Part shown: positions 29,308-38,768 of the stretch, one piece after another
Numbering within the stretch: the stretch's first letter is position 1
Layout: the number at the start of each line of letters is the position of its first letter
Assembly (NCBI GenBank): GCA_037447655.1
Contig: JBBHKE010000370.1
Span: 213,587-268,346 of the forward strand
Source: Zygnema cylindricum
Lineage: Eukaryota; Streptophyta; Zygnematophyceae; Zygnematales; Zygnemataceae
Reading direction: 5' to 3'
DNA length: 54,760 nt
Made by a program: the position numbers and the translations under genes
The notes under the pieces: generated by a model
The model's database searches: none
What the model was told of the DNA's origin: nothing
Seen by the model: only the letters and a program-made list of their open reading frames with translations

Positions 29308-30373
29308 TGTAGAAAGCGATGGTTATTTTATTATTTTCTAGGACTAAATTGGAATATAGAAAGAAGCCGAGGCATGTTGCCTCTATCTTCACTCTCCAAC
29401 TCCCACAATTGTTGTAGTCACTGAGAAGTTGGAGAGGAAGCTAGAGCCATGGCTACCTAGGCTATCCAGAGGTTTACAAGAAATAGATTAGTTAATTTAC
29501 ATAGAGGTAGATTTATTTACTAAAAGGAGTATGTTGGTAACAGGATTTTGATCCTGGTACATGTCGATCGTCAGAACGCTGGTAGCCTGTAGCTTTAAAT
29601 GTTAAGTCTAGAAGTTACGATAGATACTATTGGGTTTGATATTTATTTGAATGTTAACACGTAGGAAAATTAATTTAACGGCGGATGTTTACGGTTACAT
29701 ATATCCCGTTATGTAAACGTACGGATTTCAGTATGGACAGGTAACAAGTACCGCGCATTTTGTTTCTTTTACGAAACTAATACCGCACAAGCATTTATGA
29801 CGGCTACCTTTGAAATCTACATTCAATCGGACAACCGAAAAGAAAGTCGAGATCGCGAAAGAGATTCTCCGCAGTTTGTGGTCATCGCCAAATTGGATGA
29901 CACGTGGCACAATTACGTTGCATCGCAGCATCTCCGTGAATTCCGGGACCGAATCCGGATATGACATGTGTCGACATTTAGGCCATGTCGTACAATATCC
30001 GTACATAAAGTACACCAGCAGCTGTACTTTTATGTACGACAGTGTAATATGATTGGTGTCATAGACCAGTAGATAAAGTTTTATAGAGAGATAGGACTTA
30101 GAATAATTGGTAGATAGGACCCTCTCTCCCAGATAGCTTCTGTACAAAAGGTCAACTTTGACCCTCCATAACTTACTGCTCAAGGTAGCAAATTCAGAGA
30201 TTCTTTTTGTTATCGACTCAGGGGAGTCTTCCCTTTACAAAGGTGAAGGAGGTCAGAGTTTTTGTTTTCCACGGTGGCGGTTATGCGTGCTGAAAGACAA
30301 AAGGGACAAGGTTATCCTAGAGGCTTCGTGTGAGCTGCTTACTATGAGGTCATATGGAGGTCTCAGAGTTGCA
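29308..30373 (+). repeat. L1: copia LTR shared by J (3') and B (5')
   Basis: It starts TGTAGAAAGC after a polypurine tract and ends TCAGAGTTGCA. Inner landmarks, in the order common to the family, are TTTTCTAGG, GTAGTCACTGAGAA, GAGCCATGGCT, the antisense B-box-like GGATTTTGATCC (29543-29554), CACGTGGCAC (29901), and GTACAAAAGG with CCATAACTTACTGCT. It is joined directly to the middle of B gag with no PBS. Confidence 0.75.
29901..29910. promoter_or_regulatory. G-box in L1
   Basis: CACGTGGCAC, the core of a plant bZIP/bHLH G-box. It is conserved in position in all six LTRs of this family (34789, 36028, 37102, 42581, 53186). Confidence 0.5.
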
Positions 30374-30918
30374 TGGAGCAAAAGTTGGGGAGTTATACTT
30401 ACAAAGGAGAGAAGATGTTAGATTACTGTAATGATCTATGTTGCCTTTATATGGAGATAGAGAGTGTCGGATGGACAGACACAATGAAGATGAAAGTTAA
30501 CACTCTTATCATGAAGCTGATTGAAGAGTATGAAAACATAGTGTACCGAGTGCAACAAATGGATGATATTTCATGGAAGTGGAACACTGTGGTCCGAATG
30601 ATACTTGTGCAGGAGAACACCATCGAAATCCGTAGAGGAGGAAAGAGCGTTCAAGCTCTAGCTGCTGGAACAGACCAGTGGAGGAAGAATCCGAAGAAGC
30701 CATACAACAACTTCAAAGGTGATCAATCTGGAGAATCCAGGCCTCCAAAGGGTCTTTGCCATTTCTGCAAAAAGTTGGGACACTACATAGCAAATTGCAT
30801 CAAGCTATCAGAGTTGAGGCTCCAAAAAAAACCGTGGAGGGGGTTCTTCCGGAGGGAAGAAGAAGTCACTTGTGGTCACACGAGCGAAAGGAGAGACCGA
30901 GGAGGACGAGTCTTTTGA
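30374..30918 (+). pseudogene. B: gag, 5'-truncated, with intact CCHC knuckle
   Basis: The frame opens MEQKLGSYTYKGEKMLDYCN at 30373. It lacks the first about 150 codons seen in the 18364-18840 fragment, because the LTR end is fused directly to gag. It continues LYMEIESVGWTDTMKMKVNT and RMILVQENTIEIRRGGKSVQ, a basic linker, and a full knuckle LCHFCKKLGHYIANC (about 30752-30796). The charged tail shifts frame at about 30830. Role: capsid/nucleocapsid of a copia element. Confidence 0.85.
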
Positions 30919-31600
30919 GGAGGAGGAAGGGGAGCTTCTCCTTGATGAGAATTTGGAGGAGAAGGAGATTCCTCATAAACAAAAGTGTGCTCTTGGAGCC
31001 ATTCGGGAAGCTCCAGAGGAAGGATGGATCAACGATTCAAGTGCATCCATGCATATGTGCCGTAACAGGCACCTCTTCACTAAGCTAAGAAAGATCCCAA
31101 CTGTAGAAATAGAGTATGGGGATGGGAGAGTAGTTAACTAAGATCTAGTGGACTCGGTATATCTGAAAGTTATAGTGGAATGTAAGACTTCTATACTCTC
31201 CTTCTCACATGTGCTCTAGATACCTCAGCAAAGTAAAAATCTTGTGTCTACATCTATATTAGATGACAAGGATTTTGATACCTTCATAGAAAAAGGAGTC
31301 TTTACAGCTAAGTACGGTGATGATGTCTACTTCACAACAGATAAGGGTAGCCGAAGAATGTTTAGGCTTAACCTGAGTAACCAGAAAAAGAGTGCTTACT
31401 ATGGTGGTGTCCCGAGCTTGATGATCTGGCGTAAGCGGTTGGGGCATGTGCATTTTGATAGGCTGAGGGAAATGAAGAAGCTAGGTGTGGTAGAAGGCAT
31501 TCAGTTTCGGGATAATGAAATGATGGATGATTGTAGTGGTTGTGCCCAAGGTAAGGCTCACAGACTTCCCTTTCCCAAAACCGCCATATATAGAGGTGAG
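30872..31600 (+). pseudogene. B: protease and GAG-pre-integrase
   Basis: An acidic linker (EEEEGELLLDENLEEKE) leads to GWINDSSASMHMCRNRHLFT at about 31022. The copia protease triplet reads D-S-S in place of D-S-G, so it should be inactive. After TAA at 31139, protease continues to about 31260. Then 31244-31600 gives the GAG-pre-integrase domain: WRKRLGHVHFDRLREMKKLG and DDCSGCAQGKAHRLPFPK, with both His and both Cys of the HHCC finger. Confidence 0.85.
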
Positions 31601-32419
31601 AAAGTACTAGATCTGGTCAACACAGATATTTGGGGACCAGCAAGAGTACCTTCCGTTGGGGGGAAGAGGTATATGCTGACAATTACTGATGATTGGTCCA
31701 GATATTCTAGAGTCTACTACCTAAAAACAAAGTCAGAAACACCAAAGTACTTCAAAGAATACCAAGCCTAAAATGAAAAGTTGCACGGAACCCCCATTAA
31801 GAGAATAAGAAGTGATAATGGGGGAGAGTACACCTCAAACGAGTTTGGAGAATACTTCAGAGATGAGGGAGTTGAGCATCACAAAACTATATCTAATAAT
31901 CCAGAAAAAAATGGGGTAGCAGAGAGGTTGAACATGACTTTGGGAGATATTGTGTGTAGTATGTTGGCAAATAAGAAAATAGGAAGAGGATTTTGGGCAG
32001 AAGCCATAAACTGTGCTAACTACATTATAAATAGAGTCCTCACTACAGCCGTCAAAGGAATGACACCTTGTGAGAGATGGGCTGAAAGGAAACCGGATAT
32101 CTCTCACTTGAAAGTATTCGGTAGCCAAGTTTACAGTCTTGACATAGATAAGAAAAACTGAAAACTAGATGCTAAAGGAAAACCGAGATATTTTGTGGGA
32201 TACGATGAGGATTTCAAGGGATATAGAGTCTATGACTTAGCTAAACAAGACATCATTCTGGTAAAACACCTAGTTGTCATGGATGAAAGGAAGTCATTTG
32301 ATCCCTTCAAATACACTAAGAAAATCAGAATCAGTTTTGAGTCCGAGAGTGAGGATGACTTAGATCTTCCCAGAAAGGACACAAGTGAAAACGTGATTGC
32401 AGATTCAGGGGAGATCTAA
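31601..32419 (+). pseudogene. B: integrase
   Basis: VNTDIWGPARVPSVGGKRYM carries the first catalytic Asp (about 31626). RIRSDNGGEYTSNEFGEYFR holds the second Asp (about 31813). NNPEKNGVAERLNMTLGDIV holds the Glu (about 31920). Single stops fall at 31769 and 32159. The C-terminal segment SHLKVFGSQVYSL and YRVYDLAKQDIILVKHLVVM ends at 32417. The DDE triad is complete, so the enzyme is disabled mainly by the two stops. Confidence 0.87.
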
Positions 32420-32500
32420 GATGGGGGAGATATACCGGAATCTCCTCATATTTCTACACACGTTGAGGAGAAAGAGGAAGAGGAGCCAGAACCGGTTTTC

Positions 32501-33727
32501 ATGGATAGGAGAGCTGATGAGACCGTGCAGAGGAATCCTAGACTTCCCTTCATTCCAGCTTCGGACTTCGAGGGAGGACGGAGGAGCAGCAAAAGACTAC
32601 AAGATAAACACGCTGCTCACAAGGTAACAAAGCTATCTCACCCATATGAGCCTCAATCATACGTTCAGGCAATGGACAATTCGGAAGAAGACCGATGGGT
32701 CAGAGCCATAAATGATGAGATGACTTCCATCATGGAATCGAATACTTGGGAGCTAGCGTACTGTCCTCTAGACAGAAAACTTATCGGGTGCAAATGGTTA
32801 TTAAAACTGAAGCTCAACCCAGATAATACCATTGAGAGATATAAGGCTCGGTTGGTAGCAAAGAGGTTCACCCAAAAAAAAGGGATAGATTATGAGGAGA
32901 CTTTAGCTCTTATGGTTCAGTTCCCATCTGTAAGGATTCTACTTAGTCTAACAGCAGCGGAAGACATGGAAATTCACCAGATGGATATCAAGACCACCTT
33001 CCTCAACGGTGAACTAGAGAAAGAAATCTTCATGCGGCAGCCACAGAGTTTTTTAGAGGAAGGAGAGGAGAGCAAAGGGTGCAGGCTCATAAAGTCTTTT
33101 TATGGACTAAAGCAGGCTCCCAGACAATTGAACAAGAAACTAGATGAGTTTCTCACCGGTATGGGATATATTAGGATCATTTTTGACCATTCTATTTATA
33201 TGTTTGAGGATGAGAATGGTGTGATTTTTATTGCAATTTATGTGGATGATTTCCTGGTGTTAAGTAAGTTTATGGAAAAGATCAATAAGCTAAAGAAAGA
33301 TCTTTGGAGCAATTTTGACATGAAGGATTTAGGGGAGGCTAAATATATTTTGGGAATTCAAATAGAAAGAGATAGGGGGAAGATGATAATCAGACTTACT
33401 CAAAAAGAAACTATCAAAAATATGCAAAAGATATTTCAGATGGAAGAGGCAAGCAGTTGTACCACTCCCATGGACTTGAAGAAAGTAAGTGATGGGAGTG
33501 TAGAAGGAGGAGTGTTAATATTAGATGATCAGATGAGTCCAGATGAGAGAAAGTTTATAAATTCTATTCCGTACAAACAGGTTGTAGAAAGCTTGATTTA
33601 CTTTATGAATTGTACTAGACCAGACATAGCAGCAGCAGTTGGAGTCCTCAATAAGAGTCTTAATGATCATAGAAAGAGAGATTGGAAGGCAGCCAAGAGA
33701 GTCGATAGATACTTCGTGGGAACCTGA
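32501..33727 (+). pseudogene. B: reverse transcriptase
   Basis: One open frame of 408 codons, the longest RT frame in the window. It shows SYVQAMDNSEEDRWVRAIND, DRKLIGCKWLLKLKLNPDNT, YKARLVAKRFTQKKGIDYEE, MDIKTTFLNGELEKEIFMRQ, SFYGLKQAPRQLNKKLDEFL and the catalytic YVDDFLVLSKFM (about 33239-33270), then AKYILGIQIERDRGKMIIRL and SLIYFMNCTRPDIAAAVGVL. It ends with TGA at the RNase H junction (33725). The full order and the YVDD box are those of copia RT. The frame itself looks undamaged. Confidence 0.92.
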
Positions 33728-34240
33728 GATTTATGGTTACACTTGGGAGGGGAGCACACTGACATCACTACTTGGAGGGATGCTAGTTATGGGGATGCAC
33801 CTATGAGAAGTTGCACTTCTGGGTATGTGTTGTATGTGGGGGAAGGTGCTTCCTGCTGGAGCAGCAAGCAACAAAAGGTGGTTGCTCAGTTCACTATGGA
33901 GGCTGGGTACATGGCTTCTTGTTCTGCTATGAAAGAGCTGATGTGGGTCAAGTCTTTATTGCAAGAACTGGGATATATGAAAAAGGGAGTGCATGAAGTG
34001 TTTTGTAATAATCAGGTTGCAACTGTAATTGCAGCCAATCCAAAACATCATTTTAAGGCTAAGCACATGGATATAAGATTGAGTTTTGTGAGGGAAAGAG
34101 TTGAAAACAAAATTGTGAATCTGGTGTATAGGGGTGATGGGGAAATGGTGGCTTATATGATGACAAAACCTGTGCCATCTCCCAAGTTAAAATACTGTAG
34201 AGAAAAGTGTGGTTTAAAAGAGAAATTCAAATTAGACTAG
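33728..34240 (+). pseudogene. B: RNase H
   Basis: Separated from RT by a single stop (33725-33727). WRDASYGDAPMRSCTSGYVL has Arg where SDASYGD is usual, but Asp is kept. SSKQQKVVAQFTMEAGYMAS has Glu to Gly at the expected EAEYMA position. FCNNQVATVIAANPKHHFKA shows DNQ to NNQ. MMTKPVPSPKLKYCREKCGL ends the domain at 34240. Two of the conserved acidic residues are changed, so it is inactive. Polypurine tract AAATAAAGGGAG follows. Confidence 0.9.
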
Positions 34241-34454
34241 AAAATAAAGGGAGTGTTTAAATCACTAGATTTAGGGGAGGTATTTTCTAGGTTTTAATTA
34301 GTTAAAATAGCTAAAAGAAAAGCACAGGCAACCTGCCTCCACCTTCTCTCTTTAGCCCCCATACTTGTTGTGGTCACTAAAGAAGAGAGAGGGCGGTGGA
34401 TCCATTGTTGCCTCAGCTCCATAGGCAGGACTAAAGAGTGACCTAAGTCACTCT

Positions 34455-34545
34455 CAATAAAAAGATTGAGTCCGGCAGGACTTGAACCTTCGACCGGCAT
34501 AGCGAGGCATAGCCGTCATCTCTTACCGGTCTGTCGTAGTAGTCC
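34455..34545 (-). other. tRNA-like block with B box and T-run in L2 (antisense)
   Basis: Read on minus, GGTTCAAGTCC (34488-34478) fits the Pol III B-box consensus GGTTCRANNCC. It is followed about 15 bases later by CTTTTTATT, a Pol III-type terminator. Upstream lies a hairpin CGGC...GCCG resembling an elongated anticodon arm. The fold is not a standard tRNA (no acceptor pairing), so I call it tRNA-like only. Confidence 0.45.
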
Positions 34546-35021
34546 GTTAGGATACATAAGGTTTGATAGCTATTTAAACATTAACTACATCATTAATCCG
34601 ATTGACGGAATAAAAAATTAAGGACATAGGAACTAGTTGGGATTTAATGCACACGAAACAAATATACCGGACATTTGTTATTTTGGACGGCGAACATTAA
34701 AAGCCGGTTTGGATCTGACGGCCCGTATCATCGCTGAGATCTTTGAATGGCCGTCTTGGCGGTTTTTGGATGTGACATGACATGTCAACACGTGGCAAGA
34801 TATCATTGGGAAGTGGGAATCCCGGGGAGCATGAGGACAAGTCCGAAGTAGACAAACGTCCCCTCCATGGCCTTGTCGTACACCAGCCGTAGAGAAAATA
34901 CATCGGCCGTAGTACCTTTCTGTACTATACAGTCTTTTCATTGGTTCGTACATCAGTAGATAGGGGTTGTGAGAGGGGTTTAGGACTTAGAGGATTGAGG
35001 AAGTAGCCGCCTCTCTCCCAA

Positions 35022-35045
35022 CCAGCTTGTATAAATATTGGCATC
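35022..35045 (+). promoter_or_regulatory. TATA box of L2
   Basis: CAGCTTGTATAAATATTGGC: TATAAATA occurs at the position conserved with TTTATATATTGG (L3, about 36270) and TTATATAAAAATTGG (L6, about 53430). It is the likely core promoter in U3. Confidence 0.6.
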
Positions 35046-35252
35046 TTTGCCGCTTGATAATTAATTTCCTAGTTGGGCATTTTCAGTGATTCTTTTTTCT
35101 ATGAACTCACGGGAGTTCACACTGCACAAGGGTGCAGTCGGATTGTCAATTTGCCTGCTTGGGTAGTTATGATCCAAATAGAAAGAGGGCTAACCAAAAG
35201 CTATCTAGAGGCTTCCTAAATTCAGTGATCCAATGGGGGACACAGAATTGCA

Positions 35253-35493
35253 CAAGCTTCCATTTCAATTGCAGCGAATCCAAAACATCACTTTAAGGCT
35301 AAGCATATGGACATAATACTGAGTTTTATGAGGGAAAAGGTTGAAAACAAAATTGTTAATCATGTGTATAGGGCTGATGGGGAAATGTTGTCTGACATGA
35401 TGACTAAACTTGTGTCCTCTCTCAAGTTAAAATATTATATGGAAATGTGTGGATTAAAAAAAAAGTGAAAATTAGACTATAATATAAGCGGAG
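35253..35493 (+). pseudogene. K: RNase H C-terminal fragment
   Basis: SIAANPKHHFKAKHMDI then SFMREKVENKIVNHVYRADG and MMTKLVSSLKLKYY align with J (29095-29275) and B (34030-34240). The remaining 5' part of the element is absent, and the LTR end lies within a dozen bases of the homology start. Confidence 0.85.
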
Positions 35494-36489
35494 TGTTGAA
35501 ATCAATATATTTAGAGGGTATTTTCTAGGTTCTAATAAACTAAAACGGAAGAGCATAGGCATCCTGCCTCCACCTCCTCTCTTTAGCCCCCCTACTAATT
35601 ATAGTTACTAAAGGAGAGAGAAGGAGATGGAGCCATGGCTGCCTCAGCTCCATAGGGAAAACTAACGAGTGACATAAGTCACTTTTAAAAAAAAGGTGAG
35701 TCTGGTAGGATTCGAACCTCGAAACAACAGAACGAGGTGTAGTCGTCAATTTTAGCCGGTCTGTCGTAGAAGTTCGTTAGAGTATATAGGGTTTGATTTC
35801 TATTTAACGAGGTATAGGTTCATTAAACTGATTAACGAAATTACGGATAAAAAACATGGAAACGAGTTACATTACAGTGCGAACATGAATTCGCACAAAA
35901 CAAATGTATTGCACATTTATTTTCAACGGCTGATATTTAAAGCCGGTTTGGATCCGACAGCACGCATCATCGCCAAGATCACAAAATGGTCGCTTTGGTG
36001 TTTTTCGGGCGTAAAATGTACTGGCCCCACGTGGCAAGATAGCATTGGGAAGCGGGAATCCTGGTAGTATGAGAACAAGTGTAAAAGAGACAGACTTCCA
36101 CTCTATGACCTTGTCGTACACAAGTCGTAAAGAAAGGACATTGGCCATAGTACCTTTCTGTATTGAACAGTCTTTTGATTAGTTCGTCCATCATTACATA
36201 AGGGTTGTGAGAGGGGTTTAGGACTTAAAGGATTCAGGAGGTAACCACCTCTCTCCCACCAAGCTTGTTTATATATTGGCATATTTGCCACTTAACAATT
36301 AATCGCCTGATGGGGCATTTTCAGTGATTTTTTTTGCTTGGGGCTTAACAGAGTCCAAAATGCACACGGAAGCACTCAGATTGTCTATTTGTTTGCTTGG
36401 GTAGCACTGGTTCTAGTTGAAGAATGGTACGTCAAAAACTATCTAGAGACTTCATGAATTCTGTAGTCCAATGGACACACAAAATTGCA
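35494..36489 (+). repeat. L3: copia LTR (3' of K)
   Basis: 996 bp, TGTTGAAATC to CACACAAAATTGCA. It contains the canonical antisense B box (35708-35718), a G-box CCCCACGTGGCAAG (36026) and TTTATATATTGGC (about 36270). Confidence 0.85.
35690..35775 (-). other. tRNA-like block in L3, canonical B box and T8 terminator (antisense)
   Basis: On minus, GGTTCGAATCC (35718-35708) is a perfect tRNA T-arm/B-box sequence. It is followed by CTACCAGACTCACC and then TTTTTTTT (35697-35690), a strong Pol III terminator. Upstream, GACCGGCTAAAATTGACGAC resembles a D-arm/A-box region. Acceptor-stem pairing is poor. This is the clearest of the family-wide tRNA-like blocks. Confidence 0.5.
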
Positions 36490-36618
36490 CAAAGGCCCGA
36501 CCCACATCCATGATCTCCATGGTTGTGGACCTAAACTGATTATGGGTAAACTCGTATTAGATTTCTTTTTTGTGAGCAGCCAACTCTAGTATTTTTTTTT
36601 CTTTTTTCTTAATGGTAA
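36490..36618 (+). other. Spacer between L3 and L4
   Basis: 129 bp. It begins CAAAGGCCCGACCCACATCC, perhaps a decayed PBS/leader after L3. It ends in a T-rich stretch before the presumed start of L4. No gene. Confidence 0.4.
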
Positions 36619-37573
36619 TGTTTTTTTTGTTTAATTTTCTAGACATAGCTTACTTTCTTATGACTCTTGTAGTCTTTGTTGAAAAGAAGTGATTGTTATT
36701 CACTTCTTAATTTAGACTCTAGAGTGAAGAGAGAGAGAGAGAGAGTCACCATGGCTTCCGCCCTAGTCCGAAAGAAATAGGCAGACTGATCGTTAAATTA
36801 CCAAAATGTTGCCCTCGACAAGATTTGAACCTTCGTCTGTAGAGAACTAAGTAGACGTACGCTTGAACCATTAAGGCGTTAACAAAAAGATACACGTATG
36901 TGGTTCGGTAATTAATTAAAGTGTTATGCAAAACGTCACTTTCACTTACATATACCAAAATTGACGAAACGTGATCTATACTCAAACAGCGCTCGCAGAC
37001 GCAAATCTAAGCGTGTAAAATACATTATTCGACGGACGTCGTCGCCCCCGCCGAACCCGAATGAATCTTTGGCGGCTTTCGTACATATCGGCGCTCTGTG
37101 CCACGTGGCGCCTCATCAAGGGACGACAGAAAGGATGGGAGGAGGAACAATGGCTCCCAAGTTGACAAGTGTCAACTAGAAGGCCATGTTGTACAATGGT
37201 CGTACTTGAAGTACAATCGGCCACTGTACCTCTTTATACTAAACACTCTTTTGATTGGCTTAGGGTAGAGTAGTAGGTAGTTGTGAGTAAGAGTTAAGGG
37301 ACTTAGCGTGTTTGAGGCGCCTCACTTCAAGTGACCTTTTGTATTTATAGGCCATCTTTGGCTAGCCATAACTTACTGCTTAAGGGAGCGAATTCAATGA
37401 TTCTTTTTGCGTTTGACTCAAGGGAGTCTTATCCTCATAAGGTTGAGGATGGTCGGAAAATTTGTGTGCCTGGGTGGGAATTATTCAGTGGGAAAGTGAA
37501 AGGGGCAAATATTATCCTATTGGATATACATAGGCTGCTCATTTTTTGGGTTAATGGAGCCCACAAAATTTCA
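36619..37573 (+). repeat. L4: 5' LTR of copia E
   Basis: It runs from about TGTTTTTTTTGTTTAATTTTCTAG to CACAAAATTTCA; the start is tentative, the end is fixed by the PBS. Contains the antisense tRNA-like block (B box AGATTTGAACC, 36821-36831), the palindromic G-box GCCACGTGGC (37100-37109) and TTTGTATTTATAGGC (about 37337). Confidence 0.65.
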
Positions 37574-37588
37574 GGTTATGGGCCCACT
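37574..37588 (+). promoter_or_regulatory. E primer-binding site, half-tRNA-Met type
   Basis: GGTTATGGGCCCACT: the first 14 bases are the exact complement of GUGGGCCCAUAACC in plant initiator tRNA-Met (anticodon stem and loop, nucleotides 27-40). It directly follows the LTR. Confidence 0.85.
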
Positions 37589-37599
37589 CTGCAGAGTGC

Positions 37600-38768
37600 C
37601 CATAAATAATGGATCAGAGTTTCTTTATTAGGAAATGATGATGGAGGGAAAAAAAATTTAAAATAACCTATGGGGCATTGTGTACGGGCAAATTTGATGT
37701 CCTCCTACACCTAGGTTTAAAGGAACATGTTTTTCTGGCACCTACACCACCACAACCACCATCACGAACGATGACGAGGAAGGCGAGCAAATAAGCATGG
37801 AAGAAGAAAAGGGAGGAATTGCTCCTCGAGGGTCTTTATTGTCAAGGACGATACCGCCAGTAGCACCACCAACAATGGTGACACGGAGTCCGACTAAACA
37901 GTTAGAATATTAAAATTGGAACTATAAGGACAAGGTGGTTAAGCTCCTAATTCTCAAAAGTGTAGTGAAGGGTATTGCCATTCCCCTTATGCATGTTAGA
38001 TCTTCCTCTCAGATTTGGGTATCTCTTGTAAACAAATATAAGAGTGGGTCATTACAGTAGCAACAAGTGAATCAATATAAGATTTCAGCTTATACTTACA
38101 AGGGAGGAAGTATCAATGATTATTGCAATGACTTATGAGCATTATTTGGAGAACTAAAGAGCGCAAGTAACTCATGGTTTGAGAGACAAAGAGCAAATAC
38201 ACTGATAGTGAAACTACTTGAAGAGTATCAGAATATCATTAATCGGTTGCAAGATCTAGGTGATAGCAATTGGAATTGGGATGATATAGTGGAGATGATT
38301 TTAGTAAAAGAGAGTACCATAGAACTTAGGAGAGGAAGTTTGAGTGTTCAAGCATTTGTTGCAAGATCTGATTGGCGGAAGCGTGATGAAGAAAAGGGAA
38401 AGGATCCCTATCGAAACGTTGGAGGAAGAGGACAAGTAGGTGGCACATTTGATCCACAGGGGAGAAGAGCTCCTCAAGGTAGACTATGTCGCTTTTGCAA
38501 AAAATCGGGACAGTATATGGTAGACTCTGTCAAGCTTGCAGATCTCCAACTGAAAGTTGGAAAAGGTTTCTCAAGAGATGGAGGAAAGAATAAGGCTTTT
38601 CTAAATCAAGTTCATGACGAGGAAGACGATGATGTAACCGAACCAGAAGAAGAGCTTGAGGAGTTTCTTCTAAAACCAAAAACCACTGAGAAGCATGCAC
38701 ACATTCTACAGGTTAAAAGTGTGCTTTCGGAGGTAAGAGGGATCCACCTGAGGATGGATGGATCATAG
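37600..38768 (+). pseudogene. E: gag, decayed
   Basis: The N-terminal part (37730-38150) is full of stops but retains WNYKDKVVKLLILKSVVKGI (about 37916) and YKSGSLQ. The 38208-38768 frame reads MKLLEEYQNIINRLQDLGDS, EMILVKESTIELRRGSLSVQ and a knuckle LCRFCKKSGQYMVDS, in which His is Gln and the last Cys is Ser. The acidic tail leads to protease (GWIIDSGASMHMC at about 38755-38795) in a shifted frame. There the catalytic DSG is intact, unlike in the other copies. Confidence 0.8.

Larger units (their letters stand above)
34254..35252 (+). repeat. L2: copia LTR (3' of B, 5' of mini-element K)
   Basis: 999 bp, TGTTTAAATC to CACAGAATTGCA. It contains the antisense tRNA-like block with B box GGACTTGAACC (34478-34488), G-box ACACGTGG (34789), and TATA box TGTATAAATATTGGC (about 35030). 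It is directly followed by RNase H sequence of K. Confidence 0.85.
34254..36489 (+). mobile_element. K: mini copia element, LTR - 241 bp - LTR
   Basis: L2 and L3 (each about 1 kb) bracket only 241 bp (35253-35493). That insert is the last part of copia RNase H (IAANPKHHFKAKHMDI to KYYMEMCGLKKK) and a polypurine tract. There is no gag, PBS or RT. It either arose as an internally deleted retrotransposed copy or by recombination between neighbouring copia elements sharing LTRs. L2 is also the 3' LTR of B, so independent boundaries and target duplications cannot be shown. Confidence 0.6.

Noticed and set aside
36810-36890. A functional tRNA gene on the minus strand
   Set aside because: A B-box-like sequence and some hairpins exist, but no acceptor stem and an oversize anticodon loop. 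It is repeated in LTRs, so only tRNA-like.
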